IMG/VR virus record: IMGVR_UViG_3300032288_003855
Span: 1-49,776 of that record
Origin: a virus
DNA length: 49,776 nt
Direction: 5' to 3' (one strand)
The notes beneath the pieces are model-generated. The model worked only from the letters and a program-made list of their open reading frames with translations. It was not told the DNA's origin and did no database searches. Below, in pieces: positions 9,347-18,061 of the stretch (its first letter is position 1; each line of letters begins with the position of its first letter). The translations under genes were made by a program, and so were the position numbers.

Positions 9347-9562
9347 TCAGAGGACCGAGCCAGAATCCTTGTTTGGCCCGACCTTCTTGAGCCCAAATGC
9401 AGCAGCAATAACGGCAACGCCAGCAATTGCTCCGACCTTGAGGTTGTCTGCGTTGACGAGGGCGTCAAAATCTGAACCAGCCTGAACCCAAACACCAAGG
9501 TACGCAGCAACAAATGCCGTGACTGCTCGTTCTACCGTATCTTTAATAAATTTAGTTGACAT
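9347..9562 (-). CDS. r1t-type holin
   Basis: A 71-residue membrane protein. The start FIKDTVERAVTAFVAAYLG closely follows the signature of the phage r1t holin family. Two hydrophobic segments, about residues 13-29 and 41-58 (AIAGVAVIAAAFGL), are joined by a polar linker, and the C-terminus is charged. Holins of this type form inner-membrane lesions that time host lysis and release the endolysin. A strong GGAGG ribosome-binding site precedes the ATG. No endolysin gene lies beside it; the only peptidoglycan-hydrolase-like domain in the window is at the end of the tape measure. The family is typical of phages of Gram-positive hosts. Confidence 0.8.
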   Translation of the reverse strand: MSTKFIKDTVERAVTAFVAAYLGVWVQAGSDFDALVNADNLKVGAIAGVAVIAAAFGLKKVGPNKDSGSVL

Positions 9563-9584
9563 ATTTGCCTCCTGGTTAATTTTA

Positions 9585-9905
9585 CTACATCATACTCAGT
9601 CCGGCATCCATATGGAGCCGGATTAGAGGGTCACGAATAGTAGCAATGGCATTATTGACATAAGTCTGGGTGGCAATATCGACATAATCTGCGCCGCCCG
9701 CCAATGTCGCATTGTAGATTTGGAAAGTATTGGAAGCAGTCAAGTAGACCGCACGCCCATGGAATAACGCGGTACCAACCGTAGTGCCAAGGGCAGTATC
9801 TCTTGCCGTTGAGTCAGTAAATACTAAAACTCCCTGCATGAGAAAACTATCGAGGTCGCCCTCGGATAGAACTGCACCAGATTGAAAATCTTTATATCCC
9901 GGCAT
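9585..9905 (-). CDS. hypothetical minor tail protein
   Basis: A 106-residue protein with a beta/helix mix. The segment ARDTALGTTVGTALFHGRAVYLT matches a common fibre-domain pattern in which a short name-like strand is followed by a small beta sheet (LTASNTFQIYNATLAGGADY). It is placed directly between the large fibre at 9908-12292 and the holin. It probably serves in the virion as a fibre-associated protein; the specific family is not recognised. Confidence 0.72.
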   Translation of the reverse strand: MPGYKDFQSGAVLSEGDLDSFLMQGVLVFTDSTARDTALGTTVGTALFHGRAVYLTASNTFQIYNATLAGGADYVDIATQTYVNNAIATIRDPLIRLHMDAGLSMM

Positions 9906-9907
9906 AA

Positions 9908-12292
9908 TTATCCCAACTCTCCTGTACCAATGATACTCGAACCGATAGTGAATACAGCGAAGTTGTCCACCGCTACGTTACTCACCGTGAAGCCCATGGG
10001 CACAATGGGCGCAATGGCATTAAGAATGAGTTCAGATGAATTAATTGCATCATAAATACCCAATGTCTCATCCTTCAATGTGCTGATGATAATTTGGAAA
10101 GGGTGAGTGTAATTAATTCTTATATCTTTGGTGCCGATTAGATAACGTTTTACAGTTTCCTCAAGTGATTGCAGTGAGCCTGCCTTATAGCCATAGTATT
10201 TATTCTGTATTTGCCACAATTTGAATTCTTCTGGGTCGTCCCATGCAAATGGCTTTCCTGTTGCGGTAAATGCCAGAGAATCTGTACCCACAACACCATT
10301 GCCAGCAAGGGCAAACATTGTTTCTGCATTTTGGGTCCCCGACCCCCATACATAGGTTCTGAATCCAGATGAGAGCGATGTTGTGGCGGGCAGATTGGAT
10401 ATTCGCACCGGTGGCGCCGCAACTTCGTAAACCCCATTTTGACTTGCTGTAGTCTGATTCTTTACAAGTACATAATCCCCAGTAGCGAGAACTACCCCAT
10501 CAATTGAAAGGGTATCAAGTAGCGCATCTGCAATAGTGATATTCGACGTTGTTGCTAGTTTTGCAGCAACTTGCTTAACCGCAAATGTGATATTGTTTGT
10601 TCCAATCACTGGCCAACTTGCATTAGATGGTGACCACATTGTCATTTTATTAACAGTACCCTGTCTAACAAAAATCAAATCAGGGGTCGTAGTATTAACT
10701 GCACGTTTTGCCGTTGCCGAAGATAGAGTTGCTGCAGCAACTTGTGTAGTTTCTACAACAAATGTGGTTGTACTTGGGACGGAATATACGGCATATTGCC
10801 CGTTGTATCCCGATGGCGTAACTCCAGCAATGACGATTGCATCGCCAACTGAAAAGCCATGCGTCGCACTTGTTGTGAATTGCGCATATCCGAGCGATGG
10901 GGTTACCGGCGCAACAGCAGAAATGCTTGCTGATGACGCAGTCATACCAGACCACCGCACTGGGGTGGTGTCGACAATATATATACCGTTTTCACTAGCA
11001 TCTGATTGATTTTTTACTAGAACTCTGTCGCCAACAGCAAGAGTCACTCCATCGATAACGTCGGTGCCAGGGGTATTCAGTGCAGTTGAAATTGCAATAT
11101 TGGCCGTAGTCGCACAGCGAACCTTGATTGTGGAGCCATAGTCGGCTGCTTTATTGGAGTAAATCGATGCATATGGTTTTGTTTGCCCAACAATTTGCGT
11201 TAACCAGTCATAGTATTGCGGTAATGCAATGTCTGGGTCAACCAAATAACTCTTATTAGCATCATCATCAACTGCAACGAATCCTGGGCGTAGATTGGGG
11301 TCTACGCGGTCAAGTGATGCATATTTGTCTACTACGCCCTCAATACTGCTTGTCAGTGAATGTAACAAGCGGGCTACGGGGTACGGTGGAGTTGAAGCCT
11401 GGTCAATGTCAATTAAAACCTGGGGCAATGAACTCATCCCGAATCTTGTTGAATAAGAAGCGAATATCCTATTCATATCTACTATTTTTGGGATAGTGAG
11501 ATATACCTTGTCCCCGTTATGCCCAGAAATTGTAAAAGACAAATCGCATAGAAGGTCTTCGCCTGAATATTCGCGAAATGGCAGTGATTCTTCAGATGGA
11601 ATTGGGCTTGCTTTTTCTGCATATGCAGTGCTTGGAAAAACGTGACCTGTCACGCTGCTATTAACAGTAAAAAATTCACTAGTAGCATACTGCACTGTGG
11701 TTGGGGTTGTTTCAAAATCAAGCAATGTGCTGTTATGGATGTTTATACTTTCTCCACGAACAAAGGTATTGCCACCAACATACTTAACAAAAGTTCCATT
11801 ACCAAAAACTTCCGATATAAGTGATGTCTTGTTTCTGAATACAGATATTTCTCCACTTTTCGCAGGACCCTGGATGGAGGCTGTAAAATTTGTCAGAGCG
11901 GACCTGGATGTGTTGCGCGAAGAATCAAGCGTTGACCTAACGCCAAGAGTGGAATTGACGGCGATTGCGCTGTTTGATTTAAATAGTGCATGACCCAGTA
12001 ATTTATATGAATTTAAATTAGTGGCAACGACACCAGGTACGGTGATGTTGTTTATTGAAATTGATACCGCACGTAAAGCGCCTGGGTTTATTTCAAAGGT
12101 ATAGAAATATGGATATTCTCGATTTTCTATGCTTATTGAAAAACTCGCAGTATTTGGCTCTACGCCCACAGCATTGGTTACAGTCCAACCAGTCATTGCA
12201 TTAGTGAATTCGGTATATGCACGAGTAACCCCGCTATCAGAAATAGCGTACAAACTTTGGTCGCGCGATAAAAAACTCTCTACGTACGGCAT
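9908..12292 (-). CDS. large baseplate/tail fibre protein with repeated beta modules
   Basis: A 794-residue virion protein following the J-like wedge, with the start overlapping its stop (TAATG at 12292). The first about 370 residues are unique, beta-rich and Ser/Thr-rich. Between about 390 and 660 lie two copies of a module ([19 protein letters not shown] and LSIDGVVLATGDYVLVKNQ, each followed by a NGIY/NGVY motif), also present once in the fibre at 6895-8571. Between the copies is a different module with a VTPSGYNG core, also seen in the connector and terminator genes. The last about 120 residues resemble the C-terminal domain of phage I-like wedge proteins. Possible roles are a wedge protein fused to a fibre, or a baseplate-fibre adaptor. 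Confidence 0.8.
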   Translation of the reverse strand: MPYVESFLSRDQSLYAISDSGVTRAYTEFTNAMTGWTVTNAVGVEPNTASFSISIENREYPYFYTFEINPGALRAVSISINNITVPGVVATNLNSYKLLGHALFKSNSAIAVNSTLGVRSTLDSSRNTSRSALTNFTASIQGPAKSGEISVFRNKTSLISEVFGNGTFVKYVGGNTFVRGESINIHNSTLLDFETTPTTVQYATSEFFTVNSSVTGHVFPSTAYAEKASPIPSEESLPFREYSGEDLLCDLSFTISGHNGDKVYLTIPKIVDMNRIFASYSTRFGMSSLPQVLIDIDQASTPPYPVARLLHSLTSSIEGVVDKYASLDRVDPNLRPGFVAVDDDANKSYLVDPDIALPQYYDWLTQIVGQTKPYASIYSNKAADYGSTIKVRCATTANIAISTALNTPGTDVIDGVTLAVGDRVLVKNQSDASENGIYIVDTTPVRWSGMTASSASISAVAPVTPSLGYAQFTTSATHGFSVGDAIVIAGVTPSGYNGQYAVYSVPSTTTFVVETTQVAAATLSSATAKRAVNTTTPDLIFVRQGTVNKMTMWSPSNASWPVIGTNNITFAVKQVAAKLATTSNITIADALLDTLSIDGVVLATGDYVLVKNQTTASQNGVYEVAAPPVRISNLPATTSLSSGFRTYVWGSGTQNAETMFALAGNGVVGTDSLAFTATGKPFAWDDPEEFKLWQIQNKYYGYKAGSLQSLEETVKRYLIGTKDIRINYTHPFQIIISTLKDETLGIYDAINSSELILNAIAPIVPMGFTVSNVAVDNFAVFTIGSSIIGTGELG

Positions 12293-13824
12293 TACGACGG
12301 CTCTGTAGAAAGTGTTACGTTAATAGCAGTTGTTGGGACGTCAGGCAAAACGCCACGGTTAAGGAAATTCAACGTAGTGCTAGCCGAAGTTTCGTAGAAA
12401 TTCTCCCTCAAGGAACTCGCAGCCACGTTGGTGGTGTAGTCAGTCTCTATCGTGAATGTTGTTGTATTAATTTTAGATTTAACTGCTATTGAATTATCGG
12501 TATATGCAGTGCCCGAAACGTCAGTAAGCCTTATTCGTTGTCCAACTACTAGTTTTGCTACGTCTTCTACCGAGGCGGTGATTTTTACGTCTCCTGTAGT
12601 GTTCTCCGTTACTCCACTTCCGGTCACTACCGTATAGGACAGTGCTGCAGGCGGGGTGAATTGCACTGAGTTCACATACCTCAATCCAGGAACCGTAGAA
12701 AGCAATCTTGAAATAAGTGTTGATTCTCTGATTCTTGGCGACGCAACGCTCAATTCTTCGTATGGGAAATTTTGTGGAGACAAAAAGGAAGAAATTGATA
12801 CCTTAATCAATTCTTCGGCATAAGCAAAATCGTAGTTGGAATCAATTGCGGCGTCTACAACAACGCCACCACTTGTCGCAAGTTGAGCAGTTTTGAAATT
12901 GTATGTGCCCACTTCTAGGCCAGCCATTACTCTTTCTGTGGCAAATAGTTGTACTTCACTTAATTGTCCACTTGATAATTCGCCAGTATATCCGTATAGA
13001 AAAATTGAAACAAAACCTCTATAGGACGGGTAGGTTGCGTATGTTATGCTCCTCGTTGCATCTGGCGTGAATGTCAAAACTCCTCTATCTGGAGGATTCG
13101 TAGCACTGGGAATCCCGGCATTCATCAGGTCGTAAACCTTGCAGCGTGACACGTATGGGAAGTTTACTAAAATCGCTGCTTCTAATTGTTTTGCGGTGAC
13201 AAATGTAGTTGAGATTGATTCAAGAAAAGTTTTTGCCGAACTGAGATATTCTTGGTCAGTTAGTGGATTGGTTCCATTTTGGAATGTTGTAAAAGTAACA
13301 GTATTGATGTTTGTATCAATTGATAGTGGCATAAGCGTGCTTTCGCCAACTGTCGGTACTGGCATTTCCCCAAACTGACCGCTTACTAAGTTGATGACTC
13401 CAGTGGGGGTGCCTGCATCAACAATAACAGTGTCTTCGGAAGTAACGAATAAATAATCCGTCTCATACCCCGCAGTCGTATTGGTATATCTGTACCTAAA
13501 TTCTGTGCCAGAAGGTATGATTTCTCCAGTTGTTCCATAAAGAACCACTGTCGCAGTAGCCGTTGCTCTTGTGCCAATGGGACGCTCGTAGCCCATTAGA
13601 GATACGATGCCTTGCATGATTCCATTGGGGACTCTATTGATTGAGTTTGTAGCAGTAGCAGCCAGATAGGCACAACTTTGGAATAGGGCATCTTCCAATG
13701 TTCCGCGCCTTAGGTTGAAGTCAGGCATGACAGCACGAGCAACTTCAATCATTTCTCGATATAGAGTACCGGCGTCTTTGTCGTGCACTGTCAGGTTAAT
13801 ATATTCTGAAAAATCTGCTGGCAT
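12292..13824 (-). CDS. baseplate wedge protein, J-like
   Basis: A 510-residue protein with the hallmarks of baseplate J-like proteins. The N-terminus contains ARAVMPDFNLRRGTLEDALFQ, followed by a family-typical GYERPIGTRATATATV beta segment and a middle LTDQEYLSSAKTFLES helix. J-like proteins form the baseplate wedge of contractile tails. The start chosen is the ATG at 13824, preceded by GAGG at eight bases; a longer frame starting at 13884 adds a hydrophobic stretch that overlaps the gp25-like gene and is unlikely. Near the C-terminus a small inserted beta module (VGQRIRLTDVSGTAYTD) resembles modules in neighbouring structural proteins. Confidence 0.88.
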   Translation of the reverse strand: MPADFSEYINLTVHDKDAGTLYREMIEVARAVMPDFNLRRGTLEDALFQSCAYLAATATNSINRVPNGIMQGIVSLMGYERPIGTRATATATVVLYGTTGEIIPSGTEFRYRYTNTTAGYETDYLFVTSEDTVIVDAGTPTGVINLVSGQFGEMPVPTVGESTLMPLSIDTNINTVTFTTFQNGTNPLTDQEYLSSAKTFLESISTTFVTAKQLEAAILVNFPYVSRCKVYDLMNAGIPSATNPPDRGVLTFTPDATRSITYATYPSYRGFVSIFLYGYTGELSSGQLSEVQLFATERVMAGLEVGTYNFKTAQLATSGGVVVDAAIDSNYDFAYAEELIKVSISSFLSPQNFPYEELSVASPRIRESTLISRLLSTVPGLRYVNSVQFTPPAALSYTVVTGSGVTENTTGDVKITASVEDVAKLVVGQRIRLTDVSGTAYTDNSIAVKSKINTTTFTIETDYTTNVAASSLRENFYETSASTTLNFLNRGVLPDVPTTAINVTLSTEPS

Positions 13825-13825
13825 T

Positions 13826-14116
13826 TCATCGCCTCGTAAAAGTAAAAGAAATAGAATGATTGTCTTCGGATTCGGAAATATCAATACCTAAAATTCTGAT
13901 TTCTGGGACATAGCGTGATGCTAATATCAAAAACTTGCCCCTATCGCTGACGTTGAAAGTTGGGTCGTATACGCCGAATTCGGGGAAAATTGGCTGAACA
14001 CCGGGCTCGGTACGGGCAGATATGGACAAAATTTGCTTATAGTAATCGTCTGTACCGTCAACTACGTGCTTAAGGCCATTAATGTCATATTCAATTGGTA
14101 TTTTGATTGTGTCCAT
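13826..14116 (-). CDS. gp25-like baseplate wedge protein
   Basis: A 96-residue protein with the gp25/gpW fold signature: an IL-arm (YKQILSISARTEPGVQPIFPEFG) and a C-terminal EPEIRILGIDI-like strand (here YVPEIRILGIDISESED). gp25 proteins clamp wedge complexes to the sheath and initiate sheath assembly in contractile tails. The start was set at 14116 because a strong GGAGGA lies five bases before that ATG. The stop is one base from the next gene. Gene order gp25 then J is the classical one for contractile-tailed phages. Confidence 0.88.
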   Translation of the reverse strand: MDTIKIPIEYDINGLKHVVDGTDDYYKQILSISARTEPGVQPIFPEFGVYDPTFNVSDRGKFLILASRYVPEIRILGIDISESEDNHSISFTFTRR

Positions 14117-14182
14117 TACTTCCTCCAAGGCGTAATGCAATAATACAGCATCAGGAAGCCCTCCAATTCCGCAAAGGGACCC

Positions 14183-14341
14183 TTACTCTGGCGATACTTC
14201 TGCAGTTGCTCGTGATGCACTGAGAGCACTCTTGAGCGACGAGGCAGTTGCCTCAAGGACAGCAATCCTCTGAGCCTGTTGTGCAATTTGATTCGTCAAA
14301 GATTCAATAATCTTATTGACATCAATCTGTACGTCATCCAT
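14183..14341 (-). CDS. 52-residue coiled-coil protein
   Basis: A small frame opening with ATG at 14341 and ending TAA at 14183, filling the gap between the halogenase-like and gp25-like genes. The product starts MDDVQIDVNKIIESL and runs through an amphipathic helix with heptad-like spacing (QRIAVLEATASSLKSAL), suggesting a coiled coil. Similar tiny coiled-coil proteins are common in phage tail clusters. Upstream sequence lacks a clear ribosome-binding site, so confidence is moderate; translation might be coupled to the preceding gene. Confidence 0.55.
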   Translation of the reverse strand: MDDVQIDVNKIIESLTNQIAQQAQRIAVLEATASSLKSALSASRATAEVSPE

Positions 14342-14357
14342 AGGGCTAGATTAGCAC

Positions 14358-15536
14358 CTAGTGCTCATGCGCTGGCATTAGGGCATGTAATTCTGTCGCA
14401 ATGTTCAGATGGTGGACATTTTGTGAAAAAGAAAATAAATTCCACGTACCGACATCTCGACCGTACCGCAAACTTGGGTGACGGCCATGCAGTGCGCCAT
14501 CAACGATGGCCCTAAAATCAGGATTACCCTTGAGCGTTAACCAAAGTTTTTCCTCAGCCAGATATGTGGCATTATTCCAGAATTCAGTATCAAAACCTGG
14601 ATTTTTGAGATAATGCATGGAAATCATCGCCTCTATCTCGTTGATGTCTTCTGAGTAAATTGCATTACATGCGTCGGGCGTTGCCCCTTTTATTCCTGAC
14701 CACATATCGTAGGCTAGAGAATTGACACCCAGGGCCGTCGTTGTGGATGTGGCTTCCATGGGGTCTACGAAAAAGGATTTATTGCCATTAAAAGCAACAC
14801 GCTCAGTAAAATTAATTTTCTTTTTATAATTAGCAAAAGAAATAGATGGAGTGGCATACGGCTCTAGATTATGTTTCTCAACAACTTCGCGCAAACCATT
14901 TTCAATATCAGAAATATTAGTTATGTTAGAATTGTGCACATAGCCAAAACTGCATCTTGCTTGGAGCGGGATAACGAATATCCATCCATGTGGCATGGCT
15001 ATTGCTTTTGTATAATCAAAACGCGGAGAATCCCACGAACAGTGAGCCACGAGACACGCATTGGTAATTGTATATTCCATTAGTTCATATGAATCATCAA
15101 GTTCTGGACGTCCTGAACAGTCCATAATGAAATCTGAATCAATATTTTCTAGAGACGTATTGCCCTCTATTGTTCGTACCGAGGAACAGTCGGATAGGTG
15201 CTCAAAAAGAAACTTCTGAAGTGCTTCGGCGGAGAAATGTACACCCGTAAGACCGAGTGCAAAATTATGCATATAGTCGCCGGAGCCAGACCAGCCAATT
15301 TTATTAATTCCTCGCTTCGTCGTTCCGCCAACGGCCAGGAGGTCCTCGTAGGAAAAAACTATACTGTCATGTAGGCGATTTGGGAGCATCGCTGTCGTCC
15401 CCTCGCCAACGCCAGAAGGTGGGGTTTCTGGGTCGTAGTGCCATTCAATTTCCCAATCCGTCCAGTGTAGGAAATCTGCAACAGATATACAGCCGACGGT
15501 ACCGCGACCAATAATAGCCAACTTTTTGGTAGTCAT
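14358..15536 (-). CDS. flavin-dependent (tryptophan-type) halogenase-like enzyme
   Basis: A 392-residue protein with the motif set of flavin-dependent halogenases. An FAD-binding GRGTVG lies at residues 10-15 and a GVGEGT loop at 42-47. Lys74 sits in a TTKRG context, matching the catalytic lysine. A WIFVIP stretch at 185-190 is a variant of the WxWxIP motif. FVDPMEATS at 256-264 aligns with the family's FxEPLESTG, keeping the glutamate but not the following serine. Such enzymes use FADH2, oxygen and halide to halogenate aromatic substrates and need a flavin reductase partner, none of which is visible here. The ATG at 15536, not an upstream TTG, is preferred; it follows the previous stop by five bases. 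The protein is shorter than bacterial homologues (about 500 residues). Substrate unknown. Confidence 0.82.
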   Translation of the reverse strand: MTTKKLAIIGRGTVGCISVADFLHWTDWEIEWHYDPETPPSGVGEGTTAMLPNRLHDSIVFSYEDLLAVGGTTKRGINKIGWSGSGDYMHNFALGLTGVHFSAEALQKFLFEHLSDCSSVRTIEGNTSLENIDSDFIMDCSGRPELDDSYELMEYTITNACLVAHCSWDSPRFDYTKAIAMPHGWIFVIPLQARCSFGYVHNSNITNISDIENGLREVVEKHNLEPYATPSISFANYKKKINFTERVAFNGNKSFFVDPMEATSTTTALGVNSLAYDMWSGIKGATPDACNAIYSEDINEIEAMISMHYLKNPGFDTEFWNNATYLAEEKLWLTLKGNPDFRAIVDGALHGRHPSLRYGRDVGTWNLFSFSQNVHHLNIATELHALMPAHEH

Positions 15537-15541
15537 TATTG

Positions 15542-15853
15542 CTAACCAGCACTCCAAGGGTTAATGAGTTCGGTGCCCAGAGAAGGTACGAATGCTACAT
15601 TTTCCAAATCTGGCAGCGAGGGCAAATCCCGCAACCACAATCTATAAGTGCGCCACTGTTCTTTTTGTTCCAGTGTTAATGGACTGTCGGGCATTTGTGT
15701 CCAGTCGCTAGCAATTAAGCGGGCCTGGCGCCACCATCTTAGAAACGACGCGCGACGTTCTTCCGTCCACGCAAATTCATTGTCAGCATCATTTTGCATA
15801 TCTTCACTAGACGTGTACCATGATGCGGGTGGGTCAAAGTCACTGAATGCCAT
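15542..15853 (-). CDS. tail assembly chaperone of the APC type
   Basis: A 103-residue acidic, Trp-rich protein. The C-terminal half matches the phage tail assembly chaperone (APC) signature, with SDWTQMPDSPLTLEQKEQW followed by YRLWLRDLP. Members sit next to fibre or collar genes and are thought to help fold or attach the fibre. Here it lies between the spike-collar fusion and the halogenase-like gene, and its stop is only five bases from the halogenase start, so the two are likely translated together. Its N-terminal half (WYTSSEDMQNDADNEF) is not recognised. Confidence 0.82.
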   Translation of the reverse strand: MAFSDFDPPASWYTSSEDMQNDADNEFAWTEERRASFLRWWRQARLIASDWTQMPDSPLTLEQKEQWRTYRLWLRDLPSLPDLENVAFVPSLGTELINPWSAG

Positions 15854-15865
15854 AAAATCAACTTA

Positions 15866-18061
15866 TCACGTTTTGATGATATACATCAGGACGAGATACG
15901 GCTGCATATTATTGTGTGCTGAAGACGAGCCGGTTGAGCCCGACGTTCCGGTAAATGCATCAAGGTCCACAGAGTGTGTATGTGATGATTCATTGCCAGT
16001 ATTGACCGTAGCGTCCGTGACGGTGCCACTCATTGTGTGGCTATGGCCGGAGCCAGAACTGTGAACGCGAGCATACTGCGCGGCATCAAATCTCGTTGTA
16101 TTGGCGGGGTTGAAGTCCCAGTTACTACCACCACCACCGATACGTTTTGTGTAGTAGTTGCTTGTTTGTGCGTTGGTGTCATTGTTGACTTCATTATGAA
16201 AGTGCTCTCCACCGCTGGAAGCACTGATGCTATGTCCGTGTCCGTGGTTGGCACTATGGACGTGTGAAGACCCGGCGCCGCTAGTCTTTGCCGCATGGTC
16301 GTGGTTGATTGTGTGCGTATGTGCCCGCAATTCCGCTTCTGTCAGGGTATGTGTTTCTAAGCCAGAACCATTGCCACGAGCATTGTTTGATGTCACTCGT
16401 CCGGCAGCGGTCGTCACCCCGCCAGCGGACATTGTATCGGCGGCAATAATAGTTCTTCCGCGCAAATCCGGCACACGAACATTCCCGGCGGTTTCCCCAC
16501 CAGTGTTATATGTTGTGCTCAGGATGGAGCCTAGCGCTGACGAAGACAGTACTTGTTGCCCATTGCAGAAAAGCCATCCCGTCGGCTGCGAAGAGCCAGC
16601 ATAGGGAATAATACTACCCGTTGGAACGAGAGATAGATTTTCCCATACAGAACCAGAATATGCCAAAACCTGATTGGCTGATGGTGACACAATCGACACA
16701 TCACTCGCACTATCAAGAGGTATGGAGCCATTAACCCAATTCGACCCATCATATTTTAGGACGTCATTATTGGCGGGAGTTGTGAGGCTCACATCGGTCA
16801 GTGAAGAGAGTGCTGATGCCCCAATGCCAATGTTGATGGCCTGATTTGCCCTAATGTCGGCGATGCTGGCAAGACGTGACTTTACGGCATTCGTGTACCC
16901 AGTATTGGTTTCATAAATCAACTTATAGAGCGGCCGAATCTCAACAATCGGCAATCCCGTCAGGTCTAAGTCCGCATAGGAAACATCCTCAGCCTGACCA
17001 ATATTGTCGCTAACTGTTTGTCCTAGGATTCCTATGACTGGCTCATTGAGGTTGTTTGTAGCGACAATCCAGGTAACTCCGAATTTGCCACTTGTCATGT
17101 CAGGGGTTGACCAAGTGCCACCAGATGACAAGTTATATGTTGCCCGAGCACTTCCGTATTTAACGGGGTATGCAGTTGCTGTATCTAGGCGCCACGAGCC
17201 ACTAGAGCCAAAACGGTAAAACATTGGAATATACGCAGGTGATTGAAGTCTTTGTTCCCATGTGTTGGCGGTTGGCGTTGCGCTATGGGTGATATTGACT
17301 TCTAGGTCTTCGTCAAAGAATGTTCCATTCTCAATACTTATCTGCATATCGGCGTTAGAACTGCCAGTACCAGCGAGGGTGTAGCCACTTGCCCCTAGGC
17401 CTTCTGCTAACGAGGCACCGCGAGTTCTATGAAGATACTCGTGTGTTGCCCAGTCAAGAGTTACGCCGTGTCGTTCGTCAGCAAAAAACTCTGCTTCAGC
17501 AGTTGCGGAGTTGTAATAGATGTATGCTGTCGGAGCATCCTGGTCCCACGTAAAAAACGATGTCTTAGAGGATAAAACCCCAGTAGAACTGTAGTAGATA
17601 TAATAAAGACCAGTCGTGTTAGGAAGGGTGATGCTTTCTGCAGCAGTCTTAGTATAACGCTTTCCAACGCACCAGACATTGAATGAGTCTCCAACGGGGG
17701 CTATGGTAAAAACACGAGTGCTGTTATTGAAAGAGATAACACTTTCTGTTTTATCTTCATGTCCAATTGGCTCAGTGGTTGCTGCTTCTACCCCAGGACG
17801 GTCGGTAAGGCGACCAATGACGACCATCTCGCTTTTCTGGTTATCCAGATACGCAACCAGAACCTCATCATTGACGACGAATTCTTCGTCATGCTGTTTC
17901 CCGACAATACGGCATGGTCCGACGTTGATGCCCAGCGTTCTGACGAATACGCGAACGGTCCCACCTTCGTAGACGAGCGTTATTTTACCCTGGAATATGC
18001 CACCAGGTTCATAACCGGTGCTTGCGCTGCCATTGCGGCTTGAGCGTGGATTCAGAGCCAT
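15866..18061 (-). CDS. baseplate spike protein fused to tail-collar fibre
   Basis: A 731-residue protein. Residues about 15-90 look like the OB-fold domain of gp5/gpV-type spikes (IFQGKITLVYEGGTVRVFV, VGKQHDEEFVVNDEVLVAY). A fibre-like middle region follows. A phage tail collar domain starts near residue 485 with GSIIPYAGSSQPTGWLFCNG and VRVPDLRGRTI. The C-terminal region contains many HxH pairs (THTINHDH, HSANHGHGH, HTHSVD), typical of metal-binding collar proteins such as short fibres, and ends QPYLVLMYIIKT. It likely sits on the central axis of the baseplate and extends as a fibre. It overlaps the hub gene stop (TAATG). Confidence 0.85.
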   Translation of the reverse strand: MALNPRSSRNGSASTGYEPGGIFQGKITLVYEGGTVRVFVRTLGINVGPCRIVGKQHDEEFVVNDEVLVAYLDNQKSEMVVIGRLTDRPGVEAATTEPIGHEDKTESVISFNNSTRVFTIAPVGDSFNVWCVGKRYTKTAAESITLPNTTGLYYIYYSSTGVLSSKTSFFTWDQDAPTAYIYYNSATAEAEFFADERHGVTLDWATHEYLHRTRGASLAEGLGASGYTLAGTGSSNADMQISIENGTFFDEDLEVNITHSATPTANTWEQRLQSPAYIPMFYRFGSSGSWRLDTATAYPVKYGSARATYNLSSGGTWSTPDMTSGKFGVTWIVATNNLNEPVIGILGQTVSDNIGQAEDVSYADLDLTGLPIVEIRPLYKLIYETNTGYTNAVKSRLASIADIRANQAINIGIGASALSSLTDVSLTTPANNDVLKYDGSNWVNGSIPLDSASDVSIVSPSANQVLAYSGSVWENLSLVPTGSIIPYAGSSQPTGWLFCNGQQVLSSSALGSILSTTYNTGGETAGNVRVPDLRGRTIIAADTMSAGGVTTAAGRVTSNNARGNGSGLETHTLTEAELRAHTHTINHDHAAKTSGAGSSHVHSANHGHGHSISASSGGEHFHNEVNNDTNAQTSNYYTKRIGGGGSNWDFNPANTTRFDAAQYARVHSSGSGHSHTMSGTVTDATVNTGNESSHTHSVDLDAFTGTSGSTGSSSAHNNMQPYLVLMYIIKT

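Noticed and set aside
9298-9513. 71-residue frame overlapping the holin
   Set aside because: Shadow in another frame; the holin frame has a strong ribosome-binding site and a recognisable membrane pattern.
13825-13884. Longer J-like protein starting at 13884 with a hydrophobic leader
   Set aside because: The leader overlaps the gp25-like gene; the ATG at 13824 has GAGG upstream and begins the conserved region.
15537-15557. TTG start adding seven residues to the halogenase-like protein
   Set aside because: It lies inside the upstream chaperone gene; the ATG at 15536 follows that gene's stop by five bases and leads directly into the FAD-binding strand.
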